DNA of 64,000 nucleotides from Rhizomys pruinosus (lineage: Eukaryota; Chordata; Mammalia; Rodentia; Spalacidae). The notes beneath the pieces were generated by a model. The model did not search any database, was not told the origin of the DNA, and worked only from the letters and a program-made list of their open reading frames with translations. Shown piece by piece: positions 1-12,000 of the stretch. The stretch's first letter is position 1; each line of letters opens with the position of its first letter. Location: NCBI GenBank assembly GCA_009823505.1, contig VZQC01005560.1:471802-535801 (forward strand). The letters are read 5' to 3'. A program made the position numbers and the translations under genes.

Positions 1-200
1 AGTAAATAGTGTCTGGGTGGATGAGTGGATGGATTTATGAGCATGTAGATGAATGAGTGGGTTGATGAATATGAAACTGGACAGACAGATGAATAGACAG
101 CTAGGTTGGTGACCAGACAGAAATAGGAACAAATGGGTGAGTAGCTGTGTAGTTGAGTGGATGGAACTGTGAATGAGATTATGAGCATAAACACATTCTT
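1..200. repeat. Degenerate GGAT/GATGA tetranucleotide region
   Basis: The sequence is a loose mixture of ggat, gatg and gaat words, an eroded simple repeat like the stronger array at 800-1180. No exon is visible before the acceptor at 371-375. Confidence 0.6.
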
Positions 201-375
201 GCTCTTCCTCATCTTAAACCCCACAATAGATCAAGTACATAAGAAAGCATCACATTTTCCAGGGTGTCCAGGTCCCTTTCGCTATGACGTCTCCATTACC
301 CATTCATTACCCATCCCTGTCACAACATTGCCGTCCCATGGCCCTCCACTCTCCCGCCCTTCTTGTCAACTTTAG

Positions 376-521
376 CCATCTGCTATAAGATGTTCTGGGA
401 CATAGGTACCTCAGACCCTGTCCAACTCAAGTACCTCATCAAAAAGATGAAGAGGATGTCTCAGAAGTCTCCCAACCTGGTGACGGAAAGCATCTATGAC
501 TACTTCAAAGACAACCCAGAG
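376..521 (+). CDS. MROH exon 1 of window
   Basis: The exon follows an acceptor ending tttag at 371-375 and is followed by gtgggg at 522. The frame reads CYKMFWDIGTSDPVQLKYLI at its start and YDYFKDNPE at its end, which is typical of the N-terminal part of MROH proteins. It starts with two bases of a split codon and ends in phase 0, matching the next exon. It is intact. An upstream exon must lie outside the window, because no initiation context is visible here. Confidence 0.8.
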
Positions 522-799
522 GTGGGGTTCCTTGGGCCTTCAGGGTAGGCATGGGAGCAGAGGGGAGGGATAGTTAATGCCAAGGGGTGCTCAAGCCCTG
601 GATCCCACATAGGGTGGCTGCATCATTTGAGGCAAGTCTCAATCTCCTGTGTGCCATTAGGCTGAGTATGAAGGGAGGAAAGTGGAGCATCTCTGTCCAT
701 CACCCTCAGAACACTCTTTTGACATAGAGGTTATTATCCTCAGAGATGGGGAACCATGACTTAGGGAAGAGAAGGGATTTGTCTAAGGTCACAGAACCA

Positions 800-1330
800 G
801 TAAGTGGATGGGTGGATGGGTGGATGGGTGGATGAGTGGATGGATAGATGGATGGATGGATGGATGGGTAGATGGATGGATAGGTGGTGGATGTATAGAT
901 GGATGGAAGGATGGGTGGGTGGATGGATGAATGGATGGATGGATGGATGGGTGGATAGGTGGATGTATGGATGGATGTGAGGATGGATGGTTAATAGATG
1001 GATGGATGGATGATGGATGGATGGATGGATGGGTGGATGGATGCATGGATGGATGGATGAGAGGATGGATGCATGGATGGATAGATAGGTAGATGTGTGG
1101 ATGGATGAGAGGATGGGTGAATGGATAAGAGGATGGATGAGTGGATGGATGGATGGACAGATAAATGGATGGACAGAAAGGCTAATATAGGGAAAAAGAG
1201 ATGGATGAAATGGGTGGTTGCTATATGATTGGCTAGTGGGTAAATGGAGAGATAAGGATGGATGGACAGAAGATTGATATAGGGCGGTGAATACAGAGGT
1301 GGATCATGAATGCATGGATGACAGAAGGCC
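800..1330. repeat. GGAT/TGGA tetranucleotide array
   Basis: The stretch has long runs of ggatggatggat with interruptions, densest at 805-1180 and thinning to 1330. The minus-strand [11 protein letters not shown] open frame over it is a tandem-repeat artefact. It lies in the intron between the first two MROH exons. Confidence 0.9.
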
Positions 1331-1387
1331 TGCCTTCCTCAGTACTCATTAGTGAAAAGATGACCTCACTTTAAAGATGAAACTTTG

Positions 1388-1638
1388 GGGGGCTGGAGAG
1401 ATGGCCTAGCAGTTAAGAGCACAGACTGCTCTTGCAGAGGACCCGGGTTCGATCCCCAGCACCCACAAGGTGGCTAAGAACCATCTGTAACTCTAATTCC
1501 AGGAGAACTCCAGTTCCAGGGGAATCCGAGACCCTCTTCTGACCTCCGCGGCATTGCACGACACGGGTGCACAAACCTGCATGCAGACAGTACATTCATA
1601 CACATACAAAAATTTAAAAAAATAAAAAATAAATAAAG
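1388..1638 (+). repeat. B2 SINE, 17-bp-duplication subfamily
   Basis: It begins ggggctggagagatggcc and contains the tRNA-like B box (gggttcgatccc). It carries a tandem 17-mer (AACTCYARTTCCAGGAG-like) at about 1489-1522, then gcattgcacgacacgggtgc, and ends in an A-rich aataaaaaataaataaa tail. It is a young-looking copy. Confidence 0.9.
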
Positions 1639-1834
1639 ATGGAACTTTTTAAGCTTCATGCCAGTTCTCTGAGCTCAGACAAGCCCTTGGGTCCGCAGAC
1701 CAGGCTTCAGGCTGCACGTGCAGCCGCCCATGCTCCTCCCTCCGGCCTCCTTGCACACCTTCCCACCAGTGATCTCTTTGGCATCCCAGCACTGTCAGAT
1801 GCCATGGACTCAGCATCATATCTGTCCTCCACAG

Positions 1835-1963
1835 ATCTCCAGCCGGCACAAATGTTGGCTCTTCCAGGTCCTGAGGGCCGTCATTGGAGCCCGAGATGTC
1901 TTGGAGGAGACCTGGCAGAGGTGCCTCATGCAGCTGTCCCTGGAGCACATGACCAAGTCCACA
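1835..1963 (+). CDS. MROH exon 2 of window
   Basis: The acceptor is ctgtcctccacag (ends 1834) and the donor is gtaggt from 1964. The 43 codons are phase 0 at both ends and begin ISSRHKCWLFQVLRAVIG, ending LSLEHMTKST. This continues directly from the previous exon in the family order. It is intact. A 28-kb intron full of retrotransposons follows, far longer than the other introns here. Confidence 0.82.
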
Positions 1964-2438
1964 GTAGGTCTCCCTACCCCCAGCATACAGGCCAGTTCCC
2001 TAAGGGCTTTGGGACTCAGTCAGCCTCCCAGGAGTCCAAACAGTGTAGATGCACAGGGTCTTGTGCCCACCAGGCAGTTTTTGCCTGCTCCTCTTGAAAT
2101 GGCCCCTTAAGAAGAAATCTCCTGGCTGCAGCTCCACTGTCCTCCAGGAGGTCCCTTCCTCACCATCTCCTCCCTATCGCTCAAACACCAGCTTCTGGAA
2201 GACCTAGTGCCAGTCTGACACACCCCAAACCCTAATCCAGCCTCACCTCCTGCCTCCTGGGTTCCGGCCTGATGGCGACCTGCCAGCTTGGAACTTAGCC
2301 ACCCCAGCCCACCAGGCCAGAGGAAAACAAAGGAGCCAATGCCCCCCACCAGCCTACAGGCCACGATGGCCTCCAGGTCCCTGGAACAGGTGTTTTTTCT
2401 TCAGATGCTCTGTCCCTGGAAGCCCTGTGGTAAACTAC

Positions 2439-2483
<45 letters not shown>

Positions 2484-3130
2484 ACACATGCACGCACGCA
2501 CACACGCACACAGAGTAGTAGTCAGAGAACAGTGACCTTCGCCAAGGCCCTCTGCAGACCCAGCCCTGGCCCACCACAAGAAAAGACCAGGCTCTGTTCT
2601 CACCTACGTCATTCTGATTAGCCCCACCCCCACTCCTGCCACACAGAAATCATGGCCCAGTATGCCACACAGGGCCGTGGACATGGGAGCCGTTTCCACA
2701 CAGAGGCAAGAGGCAGACAGAGAGACTGACTCGAACTCAGGGGCTCTGTATATGGGAAGTAACTAAGTGGAGCTGGTCCCCAGGCCACCGAGGGGACACA
2801 GGGTAGCCTGGGCCATGGTTGGGGAGTTCATCCTAACTGCAGTAGAACACTCATACACCCGTCAGACGGGCAGAACTTGGGCTCTTTAGCTCTCTCATCT
2901 GACCCTGTGCTCTGAAGGCTTACAGAGTAGTTAATATATGTTATAGGAATAATGACACATGCCCTTAAGTCCACATCTTACAGTAAGAGGGATAGAGGCT
3001 CGCAGAGTTGCTGGACTTGCCAGCCCAGTGGGCAGAAACCAGGCATGATGGGCAGTGTCAGCACAGACTGGAGAAGAAAGTGAGGAACAAAGGCCATGCC
3101 CCTCATTCTCTTTTAAATATATTTTTTTTA
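1964..3130. other. Intronic stretch with CA repeat
   Basis: This mostly single-copy-looking intron contains a (CA)n tract at about 2439-2513 with CG interruptions. I see no exon with family similarity. Confidence 0.55.
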
Positions 3131-3382
3131 TGGGGTGGAGAGATAGCCTAGCAGTTAAGAGCACCGACTGTTCTTACAGAGGACCGGGGTTCGATCCCCA
3201 GCACCCGCATGGCAGCTAAGAACCGTCTGTAACTCCAATTCCAGGAGAACTCCAGTTCCGGGGGAATCCAAGATCCTCTTCTGACCTCCATGGCATTGCA
3301 CGACATGGGTGCACAAACCTGCATGCAGACAGTACACTCATACACATACAAAAATAAATAAAATTTTTAAAAAAATTTTAAA
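3131..3382 (+). repeat. B2 SINE, 17-bp-duplication subfamily
   Basis: It has the head tggggtggagagatagcc, the B box gttcgatccc, the 17-bp duplication near 3233-3266, gcattgcacgacatgggtgc and an A-rich tail. An antisense B2 (3385-3606) abuts it, so the two could form a hairpin. Confidence 0.88.
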
Positions 3383-3384
3383 TG

Positions 3385-3606
3385 AAAAGTATATTTTTTG
3401 TTTATTTTTACAAGTAGAAATGATTGCCTGATTTTGTGTGTGATCTGTGTTATGCAATGCCCAAAGAAGTGCCCAGAGAGGGCGTCAGATCCCCTGAATG
3501 AGAGTTATGGAACATTGTTAGCCTCCATGTGGGTGTCTGGGACCAACATTGTACTCTGCATAGAGACAGTCCAGTGCTTAACCACTGAGCTATCTCTCCA
3601 GCCTCC
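3385..3606 (-). repeat. Old B2 SINE
   Basis: The minus strand reads ggctggagagatagctcagt and continues with diverged B2 body sequence to an A-rich end near 3385. It lacks the 17-bp duplication. Confidence 0.8.
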
Positions 3607-3613
3607 CATTCCC

Positions 3614-3776
3614 TTTTTTTTTTTTTTTTTTTTGGTTTTTTTGAGACAGATCTTGCTTTAGTCCCAGCTGGCCTGAGCCACTCTGTAGACCAGGCTGTCC
3701 TTGAAACTCACAGAGATCTGCCTGCCTCTGCCTCCCTAGTGCTAGGATTAAAGGTGTGCACCACCACGCCCGGCTT
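3614..3776 (-). repeat. B1 SINE
   Basis: The minus strand starts gccgggcgtggtggtgcac and ends in a long A tract (T-run at 3614-3633 on +). The internal 7SL-like body is clear. Confidence 0.92.
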
Positions 3777-3825
3777 CATTCCCTTTTTTATCAAGTATTC
3801 ATTATGGAATAAAATTTGAGGTAAT

Positions 3826-4036
3826 GGAAAAAAAAAGGGAAAAGGAAAAGAGAAGGGAAGGGAAGGAAAGGGAAGGAAAAAGAAGAAGGAATGGAAAGAG
3901 GGAGGGCAAAGTGGAAGGGAAATGGAAAAAGGAGGCGAAAGGAGAAGGGAAAAGGAGAGAGGGGAAGGGAAAAGGGAGGGGGAATGAGAAGGAAAAAAGG
4001 GAGGGGAGGGGGAAGGGGAGTAGGAAGGAAGGATAG
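3826..4036. repeat. Polypurine tract (about 210 bp of nearly pure A/G)
   Basis: The stretch consists almost only of gga, gaaa and ggg words on the + strand. Such mirror-like homopurine runs can form triplex DNA. The Lys/Arg/Glu/Gly open frames here are artefacts. Confidence 0.92.
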
Positions 4037-4204
4037 GGTAGGCTTAGTTATGACAAGGCAGATCAAGCTACATGTCAGCAGTTGCGTGGGGACACTGCCT
4101 GGACCTCAGTCACTATAGGAGCTGTGAGGAAAATCATTAGTTTCAAGCCATCCTGGGGATACTTAGTGACTATTCCTATAAAAACGGAAGAGAAAGAAGT
4201 CAAC

Positions 4205-7200
4205 CTTTTTTGTCTTTTATATTTTATTTTTTATTAATTACATATAAAGAGCACAGTGTTTCAGATCAACATTGCGTTTCCTCAGTTTCCATACAATTAG
4301 AAATTCGTTAGCATCCACAGAGAGATAACATTCATCCTTTGCTTTTCTGGGACTGTTTACTCATTCAAAGCATGATATCTTTCTAGCTCCCAGCCAATTA
4401 CCTGCAAACTGCATGATGTCATCTTTCTTATACTGCTGCATTAGAACTCCATTGTGTAGATTTAACGACATTTTTCGTCTATCCATCGTTCATGTTGAGG
4501 GCATATTGTTTTTGGTTCCAGCTCCTTTGCTATTGTGAAGGGAGCTGCAATAAACATGGCTGTGCATGTTCCTCGTCTGTGGGTAAGACGAGTCTTGTGG
4601 GTACTGCCCAAGAGTCGATATGGTCCAAGAGTTTCAACTAGTCATTCAGTCTCCAAACGGTTCTCCACACTGCTTTCCATGTGCTGTCTATATTGATGTT
4701 TTAATTCCCCACCAGCAGTGGATGAGTGTTCCCCTTTCCCACACAACCTCTCCAGCACTTGTTATAATTTATTTTCTTGATCCTAGCCATCTTTATGCGG
4801 TAAGATTGATCTTATAAGTGGTTTTTGATTTGCATTTCCTTAATCGTATTTAGCAATGGTGAACACCTTCTTATGTTTTTTTTTGTCTTTCAGACCAGGT
4901 TCCCTGTAACGTCAGCTGTCGGAAGTCTCTGTCTGACAGCTCTTTTACTTGTTTATTTAGCATCATTAGTTTACCCTCCTCTCCTCATAGTTTGCAGGAG
5001 ATTAAATTGCGCGCACCCTGAACACTCTAATGGTTGTCAGCATCTATCTGCGGCTGTGGAAGTCGGTTTCCATGCTTTGCTCACATCATAGGGGTATTTC
5101 TCTTAACTTTCTTTCTTACTGTTGTTTTATTGCAGTAGCTTTTGATTACTGATAATCTTTGTAGAGTATTGGTGAAGGTTTCACCCATTGTGTTTACTAT
5201 TCTGTGTGTGTCAAACTTTATTAATGTTCCATCACTTGAATCATTTCCTGCACAGCTGCTGTCTAATTATAGGAAGTCTTTCCTACGCCTATGTCTTTGT
5301 AGTCTGCTCGCTAACTTTATTCATATTGCCTCAGAGTTTGGGTTCACGTTGAGGTCTTTAATCACATTGGGATTGACTTGTGTACATGGGCAAAGAGGTA
5401 GGGGTTTATTTCATTCTTCTACAAGTGGTGAATCCAGTTTTGCAGACACCACTTGCTGAAGATGCGTGTTTTCCTCCATGTGTGGCTTCTTGGCCCCTTG
5501 TCAAATATAGGATGGCTGAAGTTGCTAGTGGACTTTCTTAAGTTTTGGTCCATTGCTGTCATATCTAGGTCTATTCTATGTGGCCTAGTACTTCTACTAC
5601 ATGCTGTTTATATTACGATAGCCTAGTAGTATAGCTTGAATTGTGGTATGAATATCCCCCCTGTATTGCTCTTTATCACTCAGGTTTTTTTGGCAATACT
5701 TCAAGGTCCTTTTGTTTTTTTCCAAATGACAATTAAGGGACCTCTTTTCCAAGCCCGTGAAGAAACTCTTTTGGGATTTTAATTGGGATGCATTAAATTA
5801 TAGCAAGAGTTTGGGGTAGAGATGGACATTTTTTACGTATATTAATTTTCCCAGTCCATGAGCATGGGAAGTTTTTTCCATCTTCTGCATGTCTCTTCAG
5901 TTCCTTCTTAAAGGGTTTAAAACTTTTGGTTTGGTAGGATTCTTTTGGTGTCTTGGTGTAGTTGTTCCTAGGTATTTTATTGATTTTGAGGCGTATGTGT
6001 GAGTGGGAAGTCTCCTGAATCTTCCTTCAGTTGACTTGTTGTTGGTATAAAGAAAGGTGTATTCATCACTTTTCCGTTGCTGTGATTAAAACACAGTGAC
6101 CAAGATTATAAAGGAGAGTTTTTTTTTATTTGCAGCTTATGATTGACGGTTCCAGGGAATTAGGAGTCCATTGTGGCAGGAGGCATGGCGGGTGGGGCTG
6201 GAGCAGCAACCGAGGTGGTCACATCTCGCAATGAGCACAGGAAGCAGAGAGAGTGCTGGAGACCACAAGGCTTGTTAAACTCACTAATGCCCTGCCCCAA
6301 AACGTACTTCGTCTAGCAATGGCCACACCTTCTAAGACCATCCAAGAAACCAGTGCCACCAAGCTGGAGGACAAATGTCTGAATACTTAAAGCCTACGGG
6401 GACACTCATTCAAACCACCAACAAAGGCTAACTGATGTTTTCTAGGTAATTTTGTATCCTGCCACTTTACTGAAGCCCCTTAACTTTTCTAGGATTTTCT
6501 GGTGGGTTGTTTTTAGCATCCCTTAAGTAAAGAAAAGCATATCATTAGCGCAAAAAGGGATAGCTTGACTTTCCTCTTTTCCATTAAACTCCTTTAATTT
6601 CCGTTTTTTGTCTTATTGCCCTAAGCAAATGTGTTCAAGCACATATTTGGAAGAGGAGTGGTGACAGTGGAGCCTTTCCCAAATTCCCTTTTAAAGGGAA
6701 TGTTTTCTGTCATTCCCCATTTAAGGATGATATTGGCTTGGGTTTTCCTTATGTATAGGCTTGATTACATTGAGGGGAAGGATTCCCTCCCCAATCTAAT
6801 TCCCTTTACTAATGACCTTTAAGCATGAAGGGATGCTGGATTTTTCAAAGCTTTTTCCTGAATCAATTGAGATGTGTGTGGTTTTGTATTTCATCTATTT
6901 ATGTGCTTGATTGAGATTATTGATTCTCATATTGAACCATCCCTGCATCTCTGGTAATAAATCCAAACTGGTGCTGATGGACTGATCTTCTTGATGTGGG
7001 TCTGTAATTGCAATTTGCCAGTATCCCTGTTTTAGAAGAGTTTTGGCATCTGTGTCATTAGGAGATGGGTCTATATTTCCTCCTTTTGGTTGTATCTTTT
7101 GCCTGGTTTTGGTTAAGAGAGTGATGCTGGCTTCATAGAAGGAATTTTGGGAGAATTCCCCCTGTTGTGTATCCTTCTAAAAATTTCAGTAATAATGGTT

Positions 7201-9058
7201 ATAAGTCTTTTGAAATGTTTATAAACATTAGTCTCTACAAACCTCGGCCTGGGCATTTTTATTTGGGAGGTTTACTTACATCTTCAATTTCTTCATATTA
7301 TGGGTCTGTTTAAAGCTGTCGAATCTGCTTCTTGGGTAAGCTGTGTGATTCCAGGATTTCAGATATTATCCAGTTTCTTCTAGGTTTTCAAAACTATGGT
7401 AGAGTATAGGTTTTTGAAGTATTCCTGTATGATTTGTCCTGGATCTTTTTCATTGTCTGTTGTGATATTTCCCTTTCATATGGAATCTGTTTGTTGATTT
7501 GGAGTTGTTCTGTTCTTTTGGTTAATTTGGGTCTAGAGGTCTGTCTACTCACTTTCTTTCAAAGAACCAACTTTCGGATGCATTGTAGCGTTTGTATTGT
7601 TTTCTTTGTTTCTATTTCATTGATTTCTGCTTCTGAGCTTTTGGTTATGTGTCCTTCCTGTCTGTGCATTTAGGGTTATTCTGTTTGTGTGCCTCTCAAG
7701 GCTTTTAGCTGCAGTGGTTTAGATCATTCACTTGTGCTCTTTCTGTTTTTCTAATGTAGGGCACCCGGGCAAGAAACTCACCTCTTAAGACTGCTTATAG
7801 TTAGATGTATCCAATAGTTGTTGTGTTGTTTATCATTGTCATTTCAGCCCAGGAATGCTTTGGGATGTCTGTCTTATCTGCTGTCTTGACCCATTCATAT
7901 CAGAGTGGTCATAGTTATCCATGTTGGTCTTGTGAGATATTTAGGGCTAGCCTTGGGATTGGGATAGTTGAGCTTTTATGCAAGCGATCTGGTCCTGATA
8001 AGTGCATGAAATTATTCAATCTTTTTTGTATTTGTGGAGGTTTTTCTTTGTCCCAGTATTGGTCAATTTGGAGAGTTCATGAGGTGCTGACGTAAGAAAG
8101 TGTTATTCTCTGGTATTAGGGTGTGATATATGGTAGATGTCTGTGAGGTCCAATTTGGTGTATCATAGTGCTCAGTCAGATGTCTCTCTATTATTCTTTG
8201 TCTGGTTGACCTATCCAAAGGGCTCAGTGGGGTATGAAGTCCCCTACAATGAGTGTACTGGGGTTAATCTTGTGCCTTGTGTCCTGGAGAATCCTTTTAT
8301 AAAAGTTTTTGGGTGCACCAGAGTTTGGTGCATATAGATTCATTAATGTGAAATCTTCATGGTTGAATTGTCTTTGAAAAAAAGGTAATGGCCTTCTTTG
8401 TGCTCTTTTGATTTCTATTCTTTTTTTGAAGTCTATTTTTGTCTGATATTAAATAGCAACACCTGCTTTCTTTTTGGTACCATTTGTTTGGAATTTTTTT
8501 TGTCCATCCTTTTCACTTTAAGGTGGTGCCCTATCCTTGAAGATAAGCTGCATTTCTTGTAGACACAGCATAGCAATGGGTCTGTTTCCTAATCCAATCT
8601 CCCAGTCTATGTCTTTTGATTGGGAGTTTAAGTCCATTATATTTAAGGTTATAACTGATAGGTTATGTGTTGCTTCCTTTAAGCTTATTATCCCATACGT
8701 GTTTTTTGGTTTAGGTTTCGACTTCTGAAGTTATGCTTTTATTGTTTCTCTTTCTAGGTGCCTGGGGATAGGGTTGCTCCTTCTTTCTTCTGTCCTTTGA
8801 ATTGCTTCAAGTATTCTCTGAAGGTTGTGCTTCCAGACATGTATATTCTTTCTTCTTGTTTATGTCATGGAAAGTTTTCTCTCTCCTTCAACTATAATTG
8901 ACATGTTTTTAATTGACACTTGGGTATTAGTAACCTGGGTTGGCCATCTCGTCCTTTAACACTAGGAATGCTTTGCTCCATGTTCTATCTTGCATTCATG
9001 TTTGCACTCCAAAGTCAGTGTAATTCTGATAGGTTTTCCCCTTATAAAGGTCACTCTT
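4205..9058 (-). mobile_element. L1 LINE, ORF2 plus ORF1 end, degenerate
   Basis: Read on the minus strand, this is an L1 from the ORF1 C-terminus (8940-9058, reading TWSKAFLVLKD) through ORF2 to a 3' region near 4205. Hallmarks on + are ccaccagcagtggatgagtg at about 4708 and the caataaacatggctgtgc block near 4548. Many frameshifts mean no intact protein. A separate repeat is inserted at 6056-6426. The small open frames across it are broken antisense pieces. Confidence 0.85.
6056..6426 (-). mobile_element. Rodent dispersed repeat R1 inserted in the L1
   Basis: It starts tttccgttgctgtgattaaa and ends cattcaaaccaccaacaaa. Homologous copies occur at 16150-16500, 19690-20045 and 26935-27430. It interrupts L1 ORF2, so it is younger than that L1 copy. 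I recognise the type as common in rodents but cannot name the Repbase family with confidence. Confidence 0.7.
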
Positions 9059-12000
9059 CTCTCATACCTTCTATAGATAGGACATATTAAAACAACAAGG
9101 AAAATTTGTCTAATTGTTATTTGGGACGTCTAAGTATAGTATTAAACCTGTGAAAACACTCACATAGGCATGGAGTTTTTTTAAAAACCCCTAAAATCCT
9201 AATGTATATCTATCATGTTTTTTATTACTTAACTCATATATATATTTCCTATTCCCTAATTATAGTACTCTAACCTCATAATTCTTTATTCTCTTATCAT
9301 AAACTCTGATAGTATAAACTCCTTGAATACAACACGACTAATATAGATATGAGCGTCTCCTCATAGAAGAAAAACCAGAAAAATAATTGTAATTGGTTTA
9401 GTAACATCTCTATATTTATTCTCTGTAAATAGAGTGTAAAAATAGAATGTAAATAGTCCTGCCATGTAAGGTTTGTGCCCTCGTATGTCTGTGCATAAAT
9501 GCCGTGTAGAAGACATCACCAGCAAGAGAGGTGACCAATAGACTCTAAACCCCTAGGCAACCTCGAGAGTTCGCCCTACCACATGGAGCAACACCTAACA
9601 CGCGCCTGTTCTCAAGCGCCGCCAATTCCTCGCGAGAAAGTCGGGGATCGAAAACCTCCGAGGCATCGTCCCTAAGCCCACCACCCTAGTCGGCTAGCAT
9701 ATCTAAACAAACAGCTATCAGGACTTCCCCCCTCCCGCCACAGCATCATCTGCTCTAGAGAATCCTTTTTTTGTGTCCTTGAGAACAAATCGAACACCAA
9801 AATTCAATTCTATACGTATATCCCTGCTACACTTGAAAGAATGACTAAGACAATCTACAAAGTAACCCCAATTCTCTTGGATGTCGTTCTACGCGGTTCA
9901 CTCGTAATCTTACCCCAGCAAGGAATGCCAGGTAACGGCATAATACGAGATGCAGCTTATCTTACACACTTATTTATATTTACCATAATCAAATACTAGC
10001 AAGACCACCCCACTCACACAGCCACCCAAGCACCACCCAAGCTTACAATGTATGTCTGCCAAAGGTGCTTTTCCCTCCTCCAACACGTGTTCATCACAGG
10101 TCAACCATTATCAAATATTCCTACCAACTAAGAATCGAGAGAGTTAGCGAAATGGCATAAATCTAAAAACCTGAGCAAATAGATTCCTGTTTCCAGTCAG
10201 TTCCATCTGAGCCATACCTGATGTTCCCCTGTGTGTTTGTTAGTGGTGTATTGTTGTGTGTTGATCCAGAAGGTCTGCATCACGAGCCGCTGAACTTGGC
10301 CTATTGGAACAAAGAAGCTCAACAGACACCACTGCCAGCACAACACAACAAATAGACACTTATACAAAAACATACGAAGAAGGTAGATTGGGCAAGGCCT
10401 TGCGTCAAACATACCGACCAAAAGAAATCGCGGGTATCCGCAGATTAATAGGATTGTTTATTACCTGAAGGACAGATATACGGATTGCGAAAACTCCAAG
10501 GCTGATCAGATGTCCTCCTAGCCATCCACAAGCCGAGCCGAAGTTGTCCTGCGGGAAGCTGCGATATGGATTATGAGATACATTTTCCTTCTGACACAAT
10601 GTCCCAGCAATATGAAGCGAATATTGTGAAAGGCACACATGTTCTCTAGTACACCAAAATCAATCCGAGGAAGGTGGGAAAGTGTCAGCCCAAATTTATG
10701 AATACACAGTTGGGCATATCCCAGGCCAACATGTTGGTGGATTGTCGGGGAGCGCAAGGAGAAAGTGTCCTGCAACAATAAAAACAAAGATTGCCCATAG
10801 GTGAACTGGAGTCCTCTAGTAGACGTTGGGCGCTAGAAAGTCTTTGAAGCTAAATCGCCTAAAGAATGGGCCTAATTCCGGACGATAGTGTCGAGAGAGT
10901 GCTGGCGTAGCAAGTACTATCAAGTCTGTGCCATATGTCCTACAACAATTAGTGAGTTCCTTAGTCACATAGATACCTGACTAATGAAGTTAACCATCCC
11001 AGTCAATCGAGGATTGGTCACTTCCCTCACCCCTTCTCTATGCCTTTCTGACTTGTTCCCATAAAACCATGAACCAATCATCACTCGCACATATGGCCTA
11101 GGCTTGAGAAAGCACAAAAGGAGCTGCGTATCGATAGAAAACACAGCTGTCTTACATCAATGGTATGGACATTTTCCTCCTACACCTCAGTCTAGTTTCA
11201 GCCGTGTCCTACTTCTCGATGGGACAGCGTAAAAGTATGATATCCCTACGAATAGATACCTTGGTTTATAGAAACATGTCTAGACAAACAACCAATCCTA
11301 AATTAAATAAGTATCAGCAAGAACATGGTAAACACACCTATCGACTAAGGATGTATACTAGAAAAGCTCTAAAGCTTCCTCACCTTCGTATGAAACACAT
11401 GTATGGCTCGAAGATGGTATGCTAATCTGCAAAACTGTGGTTTCTCATAAAGGATGACAAGTTCTTAATGTGGCTAATAACATCTCCTAACAACTAGAGG
11501 ACAAAGCTTGTGGGCATCTACGTGAGTATCCTTCAAGGAAGAACGCTAATAGCCAATTAATTTGGGATATATATAACACTTGGCTGCCACTGTTAAACAG
11601 TATCTCCAAGCAGTTGAAGTGTAGCTGATACTGACAGAGAAGTCTTGCTTAACTCAAGGAGACCAATATTTTTGCTGTATTGCCTTAGTTGCCTTTGGTA
11701 ATACTCTCTGGCATTTCAGAGCCAGGTTGTACACGAGCAAGTGACGTCTCATAACATTTTTTCATGCTCACACTAGATCTTCGACAACAGGGACATACCA
11801 CCTTTCTCCATGCATATATCCCACTTATAGGGAAAAAGCCTTTAATGGGTGAATTCCACTAGCCAACTTCTCCTAGGCAGAATAATCATTGCTGATGTCA
11901 GACTTCCTGTAGTTAATATAATTTGCTTAATTACCACAGTTTAAACACTTTACTATGAAAATTTGGTTCTAGATAGAGAATTATTCTTTCACAGTTCCTA

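Noticed and set aside
1425..1470. tRNA gene suggested by gggttcgatcccc B-box motifs
   Set aside because: The motif is the RNA polymerase III B box of B2 SINEs, repeated at every copy. No cloverleaf with an anticodon is seen.
7434..8337. Series of 60-96-codon plus-strand frames as membrane proteins
   Set aside because: They are antisense readings of degenerate L1 ORF2, whose T-rich complement gives hydrophobic residues.
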